Part shown: piece after piece, positions 1 through 8,551 of the stretch | Numbering within the stretch: position 1 is the first letter of the stretch | Layout: every line of letters starts with the position of its first letter | Source: DATDAW01 sp036525185 | GTDB taxonomy: Bacteria; Verrucomicrobiota; Verrucomicrobiia; Chthoniobacterales; DASVRZ01 | Assembly (NCBI GenBank): GCA_036525185.1 | Contig: DATDAW010000030.1 | Span: forward strand, 25,718 to 89,717 | Length of the DNA: 64,000 nt | Direction: 5' to 3' | Notes under the pieces: generated by a model | Seen by the model: the letters and a program-made list of their open reading frames with translations, nothing else | Told to the model about the DNA's origin: nothing | The model's database searches: none | Made by a program: the position numbers and the translations under genes

Positions 1-1
1 G

Positions 2-1078
2 TGGCAGTTTCGGCACTGGTGGCAAATCCAGGTCCGGGTTCTCAAAGCATGGCGACTCCGCTTACTCGGCCGAAGTCTGCCTTCTGCCATGCCATGGTCT
101 CACGCAGGGCGTTCGTGGGATGATGCTTGCAACGCAGACGAACAAGCCATCGTCGCTCGCGCCATCGAACAGTTCCAGCCCGACGTTCTGCTCGCCAATT
201 TTTCTTGGATGACGACTGCTGCACCAGCGTGGACAGCCGCTGGTCGTCCGTTCGCTGTCCTTGCCCATGATGCGCGGCATTGCCAGCTGATCCTCGATGC
301 TGATGATCGCCTCGTCGATGAAATCGATGTGGCTACCCGGACCACGGAGGCTGAACATCTGGCCGCCGCGCAATTGGTCGTAGCGATTCAGCCACGCGAA
401 GCCGCTCTGCTCCGGAGCCTTGTTCCGGCGGCTGAAGTCGTCGTACTTTCGCCTGGAAGACCACCCTCTCCCTCTTCGCCGCCACCGCCCGGTCGTCCCA
501 TCATCCTTTTTGTCGGCAGTTGGCACTCTGCAAATCGGGAAGGCGCCCGCTGGCTGATTGGCTCTGTGTGGCCTCTAATCCGCGCACTCCGTCCGGACGC
601 GCGACTCCGGCTGGCCGGTGCTGTGGTTGATGAGTTGTCTCCAGCGGAAGGGGTGGAGTTTCTGGGCCGCGTTCCTGATCTGGCCTCGACGTATGCCACT
701 GCTTCGTTGGTCGTGGCACCAATTCGTCGTGGTTCTGGCGTGAAGATCAAAGTCATCGAAGCCCTCCAACATCACCGCGCCGTGGTTGCGACGCCTGTCG
801 CAGCTGACGGGCTCGAGTTTCTTGGAGACGCACTGCCCGTCGCTGCAACGGCCGGGGATTTTGCAGACGCTGTGATCGCACTGCTGAATGCGCCAGATCG
901 TGCAGCCGCATTGGTGAAAGCGGCCGAGGCCCGCATGCATATCGCACTCGCTCCCGAAATAGCCCTTGCCCCTTTTCTGACCGCTTTGGAATCGCTGTCC
1001 CAACGGAAATGCGTCTCTGACCTCGGCGACCCCTGTTTTGGCGCAGATCCATCGGCCAACTTATCGGTCACTCGATGA
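2..1078 (+). CDS. Glycosyltransferase, GT4-like (5' partial)
   Basis: The reading frame is open from base 2, so the true start lies before the window; an internal ATG at 89 is probably not the start. The C-terminal half is a GT-B nucleotide-sugar binding domain: IILFVGSWHSANREGARWL opens it, followed by a VEFLGRVPDL strand, the VVAPIRRGSGVKIKVIEAL segment with the glutamate of the donor site, and VVATPVAADGL. This layout is typical of GT4 enzymes of the Glyco_trans_1_4 type, which act in the cytoplasm on lipid-linked glycans. Its stop is overlapped by the start of the next gene (ATGA), so it is the first visible member of the polysaccharide operon. Donor and acceptor cannot be read from the sequence. 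Confidence 0.8.
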   Translation, partial: WQFRHWWQIQVRVLKAWRLRLLGRSLPSAMPWSHAGRSWDDACNADEQAIVARAIEQFQPDVLLANFSWMTTAAPAWTAAGRPFAVLAHDARHCQLILDADDRLVDEIDVATRTTEAEHLAAAQLVVAIQPREAALLRSLVPAAEVVVLSPGRPPSPSSPPPPGRPIILFVGSWHSANREGARWLIGSVWPLIRALRPDARLRLAGAVVDELSPAEGVEFLGRVPDLASTYATASLVVAPIRRGSGVKIKVIEALQHHRAVVATPVAADGLEFLGDALPVAATAGDFADAVIALLNAPDRAAALVKAAEARMHIALAPEIALAPFLTALESLSQRKCVSDLGDPCFGADPSANLSVTR

Positions 1079-2049
1079 TCAATGTTCGAATACTCCGTCC
1101 ATGGACTTCGCCCGACTGGCTCCGTCAGACACCCGGCGGGCGGGGGATCTGGGGTGAATGCCATTTTCGCGAGAATGATTCTGCGGCGGACTACGTGTTG
1201 GTCTGCAACCACACGCAGCGCGACGTGCTGGTGCCAGTACCACGGGAACGCGCCTGGCTCGTTGTGCAAGAGCCGCCCGTACGGGCCTACCGCTGGATTC
1301 ACAGCATTTATTCCGACTACGGCCGCATCTATACGGGAGATGATGCCGAAGGTGTCCCCGGCCTGATGCGTCACCATGGTGGCCTCCCCTGGCATGTGGG
1401 CCGCACTTACGATGAACTCTCTGCCGCAAGCCCCGATTTCGCGGCCAAGTCCATCCCATTGGCTTGGGTGACCAGCAATCAACACGCCCTCCGCGGACAT
1501 CGCTTGCGCATGAGGTTCCTCGATCGCATGCAGCATGCTAGCGTGCCGCTCGCTCTGCGGGGTCGCGGCTTCGAACCGGTCGCCGACAAGTGGGACGCGC
1601 TCGCTCCAGCCCATTACGGGCTTGCGATCGAAAACCACGCGTGTCTGGATTATTGGACGGAGAAGATCGCCGACTGCTTCCTTGCCGGTGCCTTTCCGAT
1701 CTATTGGGGGTGCCCCAACCTCGAAGAATACTTCCCAGCCGAATCCTTCGCCCGAATCGATATTAGCGACCCGTCCGCACCTCGTGAAGTTGCAGGGATC
1801 ATTGCCAGCGATCGTGCCACGCGGTACCGCGATGCTTTGCTCGAAGCACGCCGCCGCGTACTGGATGAGCACAACTTTTTTGCCTGGATGAGCCGCGCCA
1901 TCTGCACCCACGCAGCCGCTACAACCTCCCTTTCGTCACACGCAAAACCACACCTCCTGCGCAGCCACACGGACCTGGCTGGCTATTATCTCCAAACTCC
2001 ACGCTGGAAACGGCTCTTCCACGGCATCCGCCGCCGTGTTTACCGATGA
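1075..2049 (+). CDS. GT10 family (alpha-1,3-fucosyltransferase-type) glycosyltransferase
   Basis: A 324-residue protein with the GT10 signature in its C-terminal half: YGLAIENHACLDYWTEKIA, then AGAFPIYWGCPNLEEYFP and ESFARIDISD. This matches the conserved ExN...Y.TEK...G..P.Y.G donor-site motif of bacterial and animal alpha-1,3/1,4-fucosyltransferases, which transfer fucose (or a related sugar) from a GDP-sugar to GlcNAc or glucose. There is no signal peptide or membrane segment. It starts on an ATG overlapping the upstream TGA. A second, dissimilar GT10 gene sits at 16104-17123. Family assignment is firm; fucose as the donor is inferred, and no GDP-fucose synthesis genes are in the window. 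Confidence 0.88.
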   Translation: MINVRILRPWTSPDWLRQTPGGRGIWGECHFRENDSAADYVLVCNHTQRDVLVPVPRERAWLVVQEPPVRAYRWIHSIYSDYGRIYTGDDAEGVPGLMRHHGGLPWHVGRTYDELSAASPDFAAKSIPLAWVTSNQHALRGHRLRMRFLDRMQHASVPLALRGRGFEPVADKWDALAPAHYGLAIENHACLDYWTEKIADCFLAGAFPIYWGCPNLEEYFPAESFARIDISDPSAPREVAGIIASDRATRYRDALLEARRRVLDEHNFFAWMSRAICTHAAATTSLSSHAKPHLLRSHTDLAGYYLQTPRWKRLFHGIRRRVYR

Positions 2050-2186
2050 ACATCCTTCACTGGCCAGTAACGGGCCCGCTTGCTCCGCGATACGCCTTTC
2101 ATTCGCGTCTCGGGTTCGAAGGCGACCGCGCTCTTTTCGCCGCTCGCGTAGCGACGGCTTGGCTATGGTCAAACCTGGGTCGCTAG
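2046..2186 (+). CDS. Possible 46-residue coupled small ORF or gene remnant
   Basis: The ATG overlaps the stop of the GT10 gene (ATGA), and the frame runs 46 codons (starting MNILHWPVTGPLAPRYAF) to a TAG 7 nt before the next start. The opening residues resemble the N-terminus of a GT-B glycosyltransferase, so it may be the remnant of a deleted gene, or simply chance. No domain is recognised. Confidence 0.25.
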   Translation: MNILHWPVTGPLAPRYAFHSRLGFEGDRALFAARVATAWLWSNLGR

Positions 2187-2193
2187 CTCCGAA

Positions 2194-3150
2194 ATGGCAT
2201 TCTCTTCCATGCCCTGCCCTCCCATCATTTACATTTTCTTTAATCGCCCGGAGCTAATGCGGCAGTCCTTTGCCGCGATCCGTGCTGCGCGGCCTGCGCG
2301 TCTGTATCTGATCGCCGACGGACCCCGACCTCTCAATCCGGCTGATGCCGAGCGTTGCGCCGCGGCTCGTGCCTATATCGAAAGCCAGCTCGACTGGCCG
2401 TGCGAGGTTACCCGTGACTACTCCGAGGTCAATCTTGGCTGCGGTCGCCGCATCCGTTCAGGCCTCACCGCCGCCTTTGCTCTGCTCGGCGAAGCGATCG
2501 TCATCGAAGATGACATCTTGCCGCACCCAGATTTTTTTCCATTTTGCGCTGGGTTTCTCGCGCGTTATCGCAATCAACCTGAGGTGCATTCGATCTGCGG
2601 TTTCAACCCGGTGGGGAAATTCTTTCCCGACGAAAGGCAATGCATCCCCAGTCGTGTCAACAGTATCTGGGGATGGGCATCCTGGCAGCGCGCTTGGCAA
2701 AGCTATCGCTCCGATTTTGCAGGATGGGACGATCCCTCTACGCGGGAAGCACTGCGCGCATTCATCTGTAATGACCTTCACTTTCAGAACGAGGCTCTGG
2801 GCTTCGACAAGGTTTTTAGCGGACAGCTCGACACTTGGGACTATCAGTGGACTTACACTCTTTTTGTGGACCGTCGGGTTGCTCTTGTTTCCCCGGTGAA
2901 TCTGATAACTAACCTTGGCTTTCTTCCGGACGCGACGCATACGACACATGACAAACCCTCGCACCTGCGCACGCTGCGTTCCTATCCGCTCCCTGGCAAA
3001 ATCGAGGGGCCAGCGTCCCTTGATCCGGATCCTGTTTACGATCATGTCGCGCCTCTAATAGCGCAGACTGCGTCGATTCCGAAGATCGCCGCTCTCCGGA
3101 CATTGTGCCGGTCGTACCGGCCCCTCGCACGGCGTTTGTTCCGGAAATAG
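2194..3150 (+). CDS. GT-A fold glycosyltransferase (GT2-like)
   Basis: A 318-residue protein that opens with PIIYIFFNRPELMRQSF, the N-terminus seen in nucleotide-diphospho-sugar transferases of the HlpA/GT2-like group. YLIADGP and the acidic AIVIEDDILPHPDFFPF segment (EDD) form the metal and donor site of a GT-A fold. The motif WGWASWQRAW is also characteristic of this group. An internal ATG at 2209 could equally be the start, since nothing before it is conserved-looking. It is soluble, with no membrane segments. The sugar specificity is unknown. Confidence 0.75.
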   Translation: MAFSSMPCPPIIYIFFNRPELMRQSFAAIRAARPARLYLIADGPRPLNPADAERCAAARAYIESQLDWPCEVTRDYSEVNLGCGRRIRSGLTAAFALLGEAIVIEDDILPHPDFFPFCAGFLARYRNQPEVHSICGFNPVGKFFPDERQCIPSRVNSIWGWASWQRAWQSYRSDFAGWDDPSTREALRAFICNDLHFQNEALGFDKVFSGQLDTWDYQWTYTLFVDRRVALVSPVNLITNLGFLPDATHTTHDKPSHLRTLRSYPLPGKIEGPASLDPDPVYDHVAPLIAQTASIPKIAALRTLCRSYRPLARRLFRK

Positions 3151-3207
3151 GACCGAGCATTTTCCGATGAGTTCCGCACCGCGCCGATTTCAAGCCAATC
3201 TTGTATA

Positions 3208-4353
3208 ATGCGCCTTGCATTTTTTACCCATTCACCGCTTCTGTACGGGGCCAATCGCTCGATGCTGGCACTGATCGCGCAGCTTTGCAATAGGGGGCAC
3301 GCTTCTCTCGTGGTGGGACCATCCGGACCCATTGCGTCCGCTTGCCGCGACATGGGCCTTGATTATGTCGATTACCAACTGCCCTGGTGGACCGTTGACA
3401 ACGTTTCGACTGCTAATCGGTTCTGGCGCTTCCACGCGTTGCGCTGGCTCACCAGCCGCTTTATCGGTCGTAACGCGCTGATTTCCGAGTTGCGAAAGTT
3501 CACTCCCGATTGGCTCTACTCAAACACAGGAGTCACCCCGCTCGGGTGGCTGCTCTCCCGCCGATTGAAAATCCCTCATCTTTGGCATCTGAGAGAATTT
3601 GTGGATCTCGATTTCGGACTCAATCCTCAAATCGGCTGGCCCCTGTTTCGGCGCGCCATACAGTCGTCCACAGTGAGTATTTCGGTTTCGCGGGCCGTTC
3701 ACCGCCATTTTTTTCCCGGAAATCCCACGGCGAGACATGCCGTCGTGTACGAAGGCGTGGGGCCCCGGCATCGTCTCGAAGCGATGAGTCATTGCTACCA
3801 TGGGCGGTTCGCGTCGGCGGTTTGCCGTTTTGTGCTTGTCGGCATGCTTCAACGCAACAAAGGCCAGCATCTTGCTGTCGAGGCGCTCAGTAAGGTAAGA
3901 ATGGCTGGCGTGAACGCATCACTCACCCTCGTGGGAGGCGGGGAGAAATCTGAGTTGCAGACCCTGGCGGCCGAAAGGGGGGTCACCCAAGCGGTTCGTT
4001 TTACCGGCCATCTCGATGATCCGTTGCCGGAATTGCGTTCGGCACACGTGGCGTTGATGTGCTCACCCCATGAGGCCTTTGGTCGCTCGACAGCCGAGGC
4101 GATGGCCATGGGTCTTCCGGTCATCGGTGTGAAGGCTGGCGGGACACCTGAACTGGTTCGGCACGGAGAAACCGGCTTACTGTTCGACGGAGCCGCAGAC
4201 ACATTGGCGACGGCTATGCTGGAACTCGCCAGTGATCCGGCACGAGCGGCAAAGCTCGGCGCACAAGGCGCGAAACTGGCACAAACGCAATTTGCCGACG
4301 AGTCGTATGCGGATGGTGTGCTCGCCCATCTTGATCGCTACCGGGGAAGCTGA
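3208..4353 (+). CDS. GT4 family glycosyltransferase
   Basis: A full-length 381-residue GT-B enzyme. The N-terminal domain begins MRLAFFTHSPLLYGANRSM; the C-terminal domain carries FVLVGMLQRNKGQHLAVEAL, the VRFTGHLDD strand and the GT4 E-x7-E donor motif in SPHEAFGRSTAEAMAMGLPV, followed by GGTPELVRHGETGLLF. Such retaining enzymes move a sugar from an NDP-sugar onto the growing lipid-linked glycan at the inner face of the membrane. It lies 57 nt after the preceding gene and 4 nt before the next. The family is clear; the sugar is not. Confidence 0.88.
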   Translation: MRLAFFTHSPLLYGANRSMLALIAQLCNRGHASLVVGPSGPIASACRDMGLDYVDYQLPWWTVDNVSTANRFWRFHALRWLTSRFIGRNALISELRKFTPDWLYSNTGVTPLGWLLSRRLKIPHLWHLREFVDLDFGLNPQIGWPLFRRAIQSSTVSISVSRAVHRHFFPGNPTARHAVVYEGVGPRHRLEAMSHCYHGRFASAVCRFVLVGMLQRNKGQHLAVEALSKVRMAGVNASLTLVGGGEKSELQTLAAERGVTQAVRFTGHLDDPLPELRSAHVALMCSPHEAFGRSTAEAMAMGLPVIGVKAGGTPELVRHGETGLLFDGAADTLATAMLELASDPARAAKLGAQGAKLAQTQFADESYADGVLAHLDRYRGS

Positions 4354-4357
4354 ACAT

Positions 4358-5302
4358 ATGGCCTCTACCAACCCATCCATTAGTGTCGTCATGCCGGTCT
4401 TCAACGCCAGTCGTTATCTTCGCGCCGCGGTGGAGAGTGTGCTCGCCCAGACGTTTCGCGACTTCGAATTGATCGCGATTGACGACGGCTCGACCGACGA
4501 CTCCAGAGCCATCCTGGAGCAGTTTGCCGCCGCGGACGCCCGGGTGTGCGTGCTCAGCAGGCCCAACACCGGTATCGTCGGCGCACTCAACGACGGCGTC
4601 GCTGCTGCACGCGGCGAGTTTATCGCCCGTATGGACGCCGACGACATCGCGCTGCCGCAGCGCTTTGAAAAACAAGTCGCCTACTTGCGCGCCCAGCCGG
4701 AGTGCGTGTGCGTCGGCTCCTTTTTCAACTACATCGATGCGGAGGGTAAGCGCGTGAAGTGGAATGCCCGCGACACCACCCACGCCGGAATCGAGGCCGC
4801 CCTGCTTGCAGGCGACGGCGGCGCTCTCATCCATCCTTCGATCCTCTTGCGGCGCGACGCCGTTGAGCGCGCCGGCCGCTATCGGATCGAAGCGCAATGG
4901 GTTGAAGATCTCGATCTCTATCTGCGTCTCGCTCGCCTCGGCTACCTCGCCAACCTGCCGGAGGTTCTGCTCCACTATCGCTATCACGCGCAAAGCGTGA
5001 ATTTTACACGCAATGAGGGCCGTCACCAGTGCAAGCTCTGGGTCATGCAGCACGCATATGCCGAGCGCGGCCTAGCGTTCGATCCAGCCCGCTGGCCCGC
5101 ACCGTCCTTCAATCCCTCGGCCGCCCTAACCGACGCCCGCGATTTTGCGCTCAGCTCCCTTCGTTTCCCAAGTCTGCGCACACCGTGGCGTTACGCCGGT
5201 CGCGCCGTTAGCCTCGCGCCCTGCGACCGCCGCTCATGGCAAACACTCGCCTTCGTCGCCAAGGCCACGCTCGGTCTCGTCCCGCGTCCCGGCTCCGTCT
5301 GA
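4358..5302 (+). CDS. GT2 family glycosyltransferase
   Basis: The ATG at 4358 is chosen because it has a GGGGAAG ribosome-binding site 8 nt upstream, at the very end of the preceding gene, and opens directly onto the conserved ISVVMPVFNASRYLRAAVES strand. The 314-residue protein has the classic GT2 landmarks: FELIAIDDGSTDDS, then ARMDADDIALPQRFEKQ with the DxD metal site, and the later VEDLDLYLRLARLG segment with the ED catalytic base. A longer in-frame extension back to 4232 would overlap the preceding gene and looks non-coding. Base composition here, to about 7320, is visibly more GC-rich than downstream. Confidence 0.88.
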   Translation: MASTNPSISVVMPVFNASRYLRAAVESVLAQTFRDFELIAIDDGSTDDSRAILEQFAAADARVCVLSRPNTGIVGALNDGVAAARGEFIARMDADDIALPQRFEKQVAYLRAQPECVCVGSFFNYIDAEGKRVKWNARDTTHAGIEAALLAGDGGALIHPSILLRRDAVERAGRYRIEAQWVEDLDLYLRLARLGYLANLPEVLLHYRYHAQSVNFTRNEGRHQCKLWVMQHAYAERGLAFDPARWPAPSFNPSAALTDARDFALSSLRFPSLRTPWRYAGRAVSLAPCDRRSWQTLAFVAKATLGLVPRPGSV

Positions 5303-5311
5303 ACGTCTCCT

Positions 5312-6172
5312 ATGCCCGCCGCAAAGAACGACTCCATACCCATCGTCCTGACGCACCGCGGTTACAGCTGGTACCTCCCCTACAGCCTGTGCCAAGCGCG
5401 GGCCAGCAACCCCCGCGCGCGCGTGCTGTTGATCACCGACCAGAGGCCCCCACTCCCGCGCCGCTTTGCGGAAATCGTGCCCCTCCGCGACCACTGGCAA
5501 GAGGCCGAGGACTTTGCCAGAATCTACACGCACCTCAGCCCCAATTCCTACGACTTCGAACTGTTCTGCTTTCAGCGCTGGTTCGTGCTGAACTCCGTCA
5601 TGGTGCAACTCGCGCTCGACCGCTGTTTTTTTCTCGATTCGGACGTGCTGCTCTACAGCGATTTGACCGAGGTCGATCAATCGTACCGGGCCGTCGACAT
5701 GACTGTGAACTTCGAGCAGGGGCCATATAGCTGCTTCATCAACCGGGCTGCCACCCTCCGCGATTTCTGTGACTACATCAACCTCCTCTTTCGCACGCAC
5801 ACGGCGGCGATGCAGGCAGACTATCGGCAATGGCAGCAGGCCGGGCTCCATGGTGGCATCAGCGACATGCACGCTCTCAAACACTTCATCCGCGAACGCG
5901 GCATCCAGGTGATGGATACATCCGAGATCGTCAACGATGCCACGTTCGACACCGTCATCCACGAGTCTAACGGCTACGAAACAAGGGACGGCCAAAAAGC
6001 CGTGATCTGGAGAAAGAACACCCCTTTCGTAACGCATCTCGCCCGGCCAAAACCCGTCCGCTTCCATACCCTTCATATGCAGGGAAACAGCAAGGCCTCG
6101 ATCCTCACCCATCACCGCCTCGGCCGTTTCCGGTCGCTGGCCATCGGAGTCTACAACCGCCTGCGACACTGA
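5312..6172 (+). CDS. Putative GT-A glycosyltransferase
   Basis: A 286-residue soluble protein. It begins with PIVLTHRGYSWYLPYSLCQA, as in small GT-A sugar transferases, and has a DxD-type acidic site in DRCFFLDSDVLLYSDL. HGGISDMHALKHF and the late HTLHMQGNSKA carry histidines that could complete a metal site, as in GT8-like enzymes. It lies 9 nt after the GT2 gene and 8 nt before the next one. No precise family is recognised; glycosyl transfer is inferred from the DxD site and the neighbours. Confidence 0.65.
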   Translation: MPAAKNDSIPIVLTHRGYSWYLPYSLCQARASNPRARVLLITDQRPPLPRRFAEIVPLRDHWQEAEDFARIYTHLSPNSYDFELFCFQRWFVLNSVMVQLALDRCFFLDSDVLLYSDLTEVDQSYRAVDMTVNFEQGPYSCFINRAATLRDFCDYINLLFRTHTAAMQADYRQWQQAGLHGGISDMHALKHFIRERGIQVMDTSEIVNDATFDTVIHESNGYETRDGQKAVIWRKNTPFVTHLARPKPVRFHTLHMQGNSKASILTHHRLGRFRSLAIGVYNRLRH

Positions 6173-6180
6173 TTCACCTG

Positions 6181-7332
6181 ATGCCGAACCTCACCTACAT
6201 CGGCCAGACACCCACGGAGGGTACCGGCAGCCCGGTCATCGTCCTGCGCCACCTGCGGCACCTGGCAGCGCGCGGCTGGGAAATCACCATCATCGGCGAA
6301 CATGGGCAGGACACGTCCGCCTGCGAACGCGCCGGCTGGACGGTGCAACACTTGCCGCTACGCCGCCGCTGGTGGCCGCCGTTCCATCCGGACAAACCGC
6401 TACTGCGCAAACTCCGCACGACGCTGCTGGCGCGCGAGTGTCGGCGCGCCACGGTAGCCGCGCCGCCCGATGCGATCTTCGGCTATCTCGCGGCACACGC
6501 GGATTTCTCGTCGGAGATCGCCGCGCATTTCGCTCGGCAGACCGGCCGCCCACTCACGCTGCTCGTCCACGACGACGCCGCGGCTTTCGGTAAGGATGCC
6601 GCGGAAAAAAAAGTTCTACGCCGCCGACACGCCTGGATTCTGCGGCAGGCGCATCGCTGCTGGTTCGTGTCCCCGGAGCTAGCGCGCGAATATGACGTGG
6701 ATGAGGAGGCTCGACGCGTGCTCTTGCCGATACCCGAGGGTTGGGAGCAGCCCGCCGACTGGTCGCCGGCACGCGCGCTATCCCCGCGGGTCTACTACGC
6801 CGGCGCGCTCTGGCCGCCACAGTTTCCGCTGCTCGCCCAAATCGCACGCACGCTGCATGCGGCTGGCACGCGGCTTGTAATCCTTTCGCGCGAAACGCCC
6901 GAGCTACGCGCTTTTCTCGCCAGCGAGCCCGCCGACGGGTTAAATCCATTTCCGGGCAACCGTGATGCTCTCGCCCACCTCGTACGCGACGCTGCCGGCC
7001 TGCTTGTAGCCTACACCGCCACGGTCGCAGAGATGCCGTGGATCGCGACGAGTTTCCCTAGCAAGTTCATCGAGTACTCACACCTCGGTCTACCCTGCGC
7101 CGTGGTCGCGCCAACCGGCAGCGCTTTCGGCCGCTGGGCGGAGCGGAACACGTTTCCCGCTTTTTTCCCACCCGACCGGCTCGACGCGTTTGGCCGATGG
7201 GCCGCTTCGCTCCGAGACGCCAACCGGTGGCGCGAACTGGCCGGCATCATGCGTGAACTCGCACGCCGGGAGTTCGATTGCGCGGAAATTCAACGCAAGT
7301 TGGAGGTCAATTTGATAGGAGCAGATTCATGA
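6181..7332 (+). CDS. GT4-like glycosyltransferase
   Basis: A 383-residue protein with a GT-B outline. The N-terminus MPNLTYIGQTPTEGTGSPV gives a first Rossmann strand with a glycine-rich loop; LTLLVHDDAAAF lies in the acceptor domain, and VYYAGALWPPQFPLLAQIAR starts the donor domain. SFPSKFIEYSHLGLPCAVV replaces the usual E-x7-E site, with only one clear glutamate. This weak match suggests a divergent GT4 member. Its stop overlaps the next start (ATGA). The coding sequence is strongly GC-rich, unlike the oxidoreductase that follows, so the two may have different histories. Confidence 0.65.
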   Translation: MPNLTYIGQTPTEGTGSPVIVLRHLRHLAARGWEITIIGEHGQDTSACERAGWTVQHLPLRRRWWPPFHPDKPLLRKLRTTLLARECRRATVAAPPDAIFGYLAAHADFSSEIAAHFARQTGRPLTLLVHDDAAAFGKDAAEKKVLRRRHAWILRQAHRCWFVSPELAREYDVDEEARRVLLPIPEGWEQPADWSPARALSPRVYYAGALWPPQFPLLAQIARTLHAAGTRLVILSRETPELRAFLASEPADGLNPFPGNRDALAHLVRDAAGLLVAYTATVAEMPWIATSFPSKFIEYSHLGLPCAVVAPTGSAFGRWAERNTFPAFFPPDRLDAFGRWAASLRDANRWRELAGIMRELARREFDCAEIQRKLEVNLIGADS

Positions 7333-8417
7333 CAGGTGTTGCTTTGGAGCCAGTATCAGTTGTTATCGCTGGGTGCGGTGCAGTTACCAAGCTGTTTTAT
7401 GCTCCCGCACTGGCGCATCTCGAAGACTGCGGTTTAGTAAAAGTGGCAGCGCTGGTTGATCCACACGACTCCAACCGTCGGACGATCCAAAGCCACTTTC
7501 ATGAGGCTATTGGTGTGGCCAAACTCGACCATGCGCCACTGGGCAAAGGAACGCTGGTGATCATTGCCTCACCGCCGGGGCTTCATGCAGCGCAAAGCAT
7601 CCATGCTTTGGAGCGAGGCGCGACGGTTCTCTGCGAGAAACCGATGGCCGCCACGAGCGCTGAAACGCAATCGATGCTCGACGCCACCGTTCGCACCGGC
7701 CAGTTCCTTGCTATCGGTCACTACAAACGATTCATGCCAGCGCATCGGGCGGTGAAACACTTCATTGTTCATCAAACTTTCGGTAGTTTGTGGGAGATAG
7801 AGATTGCCGAAGGAGGTAAATTTGGGTGGCCCGCCACCAGTGATTCCTTTTTTCGCAAGGAACAGACTTCAGGAGGCGTGTTGCTGGATATTGGCGTGCA
7901 CGTGCTTGATCTGTTGCTCTGGTGGCTGGGAGAGCCAACCACGTTCACTTACGCGGATGACGCCCGCGATGGATTGGAGGCCAATTGTCTACTCACGGCC
8001 GAGTTTCCGCAACGAGGACTCACCGACATGTCGCCCGTCAGTATTCGTGTGCAGCTAAGCCGGGATTGGGCCACGCCCAATTGCTATGTTTTTCGTTTTG
8101 AGCGCGCGACGGTTCACTGCCGGGTGAATGCAAGCAACCAACTCGAACTTACTCTCGATGGACTCCCGATGACCTTCGCGGCGGAATTGCGTGACCCGCT
8201 CCCTCCACAGCCGGCTCCGTCGACGTCGGCTTTGGAGACAAACGCGCAGGCTTTCATCGCTCAACTCGTGGATGTCTGCGCCGCTATTCGCGAACACCGC
8301 GCCCCGCTTATCACTGGAGAAGACGGTGCTCGTGTGATCCGCTGGATCGAGAGGTGCTACGCCACTCGAAAATCCATTCAGCAACCCTGGCTCGCTCCGA
8401 TAGCTAGTTGTATTTAA
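7329..8417 (+). CDS. Gfo/Idh/MocA family NAD(P)-dependent oxidoreductase
   Basis: The start at 7329 overlaps the upstream TGA and has AGGAG just ahead of it (7317-7321). The 362-residue protein has an N-terminal Rossmann fold with the dinucleotide-binding GCGAVTKLFYAPAL, then VLCEKPMAA with the conserved EKP lysine at the active site, GHYKRFMPAHRAV, and GVLLDIGVHVLDLLLWWLG with the D...H residues used in catalysis. The family oxidises or reduces sugars and NDP-sugars; here it probably makes a modified sugar donor such as a keto or amino sugar. It is visibly less GC-rich than the preceding genes. The substrate is unknown. Confidence 0.85.
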   Translation: MTGVALEPVSVVIAGCGAVTKLFYAPALAHLEDCGLVKVAALVDPHDSNRRTIQSHFHEAIGVAKLDHAPLGKGTLVIIASPPGLHAAQSIHALERGATVLCEKPMAATSAETQSMLDATVRTGQFLAIGHYKRFMPAHRAVKHFIVHQTFGSLWEIEIAEGGKFGWPATSDSFFRKEQTSGGVLLDIGVHVLDLLLWWLGEPTTFTYADDARDGLEANCLLTAEFPQRGLTDMSPVSIRVQLSRDWATPNCYVFRFERATVHCRVNASNQLELTLDGLPMTFAAELRDPLPPQPAPSTSALETNAQAFIAQLVDVCAAIREHRAPLITGEDGARVIRWIERCYATRKSIQQPWLAPIASCI

Positions 8418-8551
8418 CTCTCTTGTTTAATCCTCCCGTGGAACATCGTAGGATGTGCATTCAAAGCCCGAGTTGCTGGGCTGCGCAATCGGGCTTGACC
8501 GTTCAAAAACGGCGCCACTCCGTTCGATGAAGCCGCACCTGTTTTTTTGGT

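Noticed and set aside
772..1911. Long open frame on the - strand
   Set aside because: It lies antisense to two well-supported glycosyltransferase genes and its translation has no recognisable motif; it is a shadow caused by codon bias.
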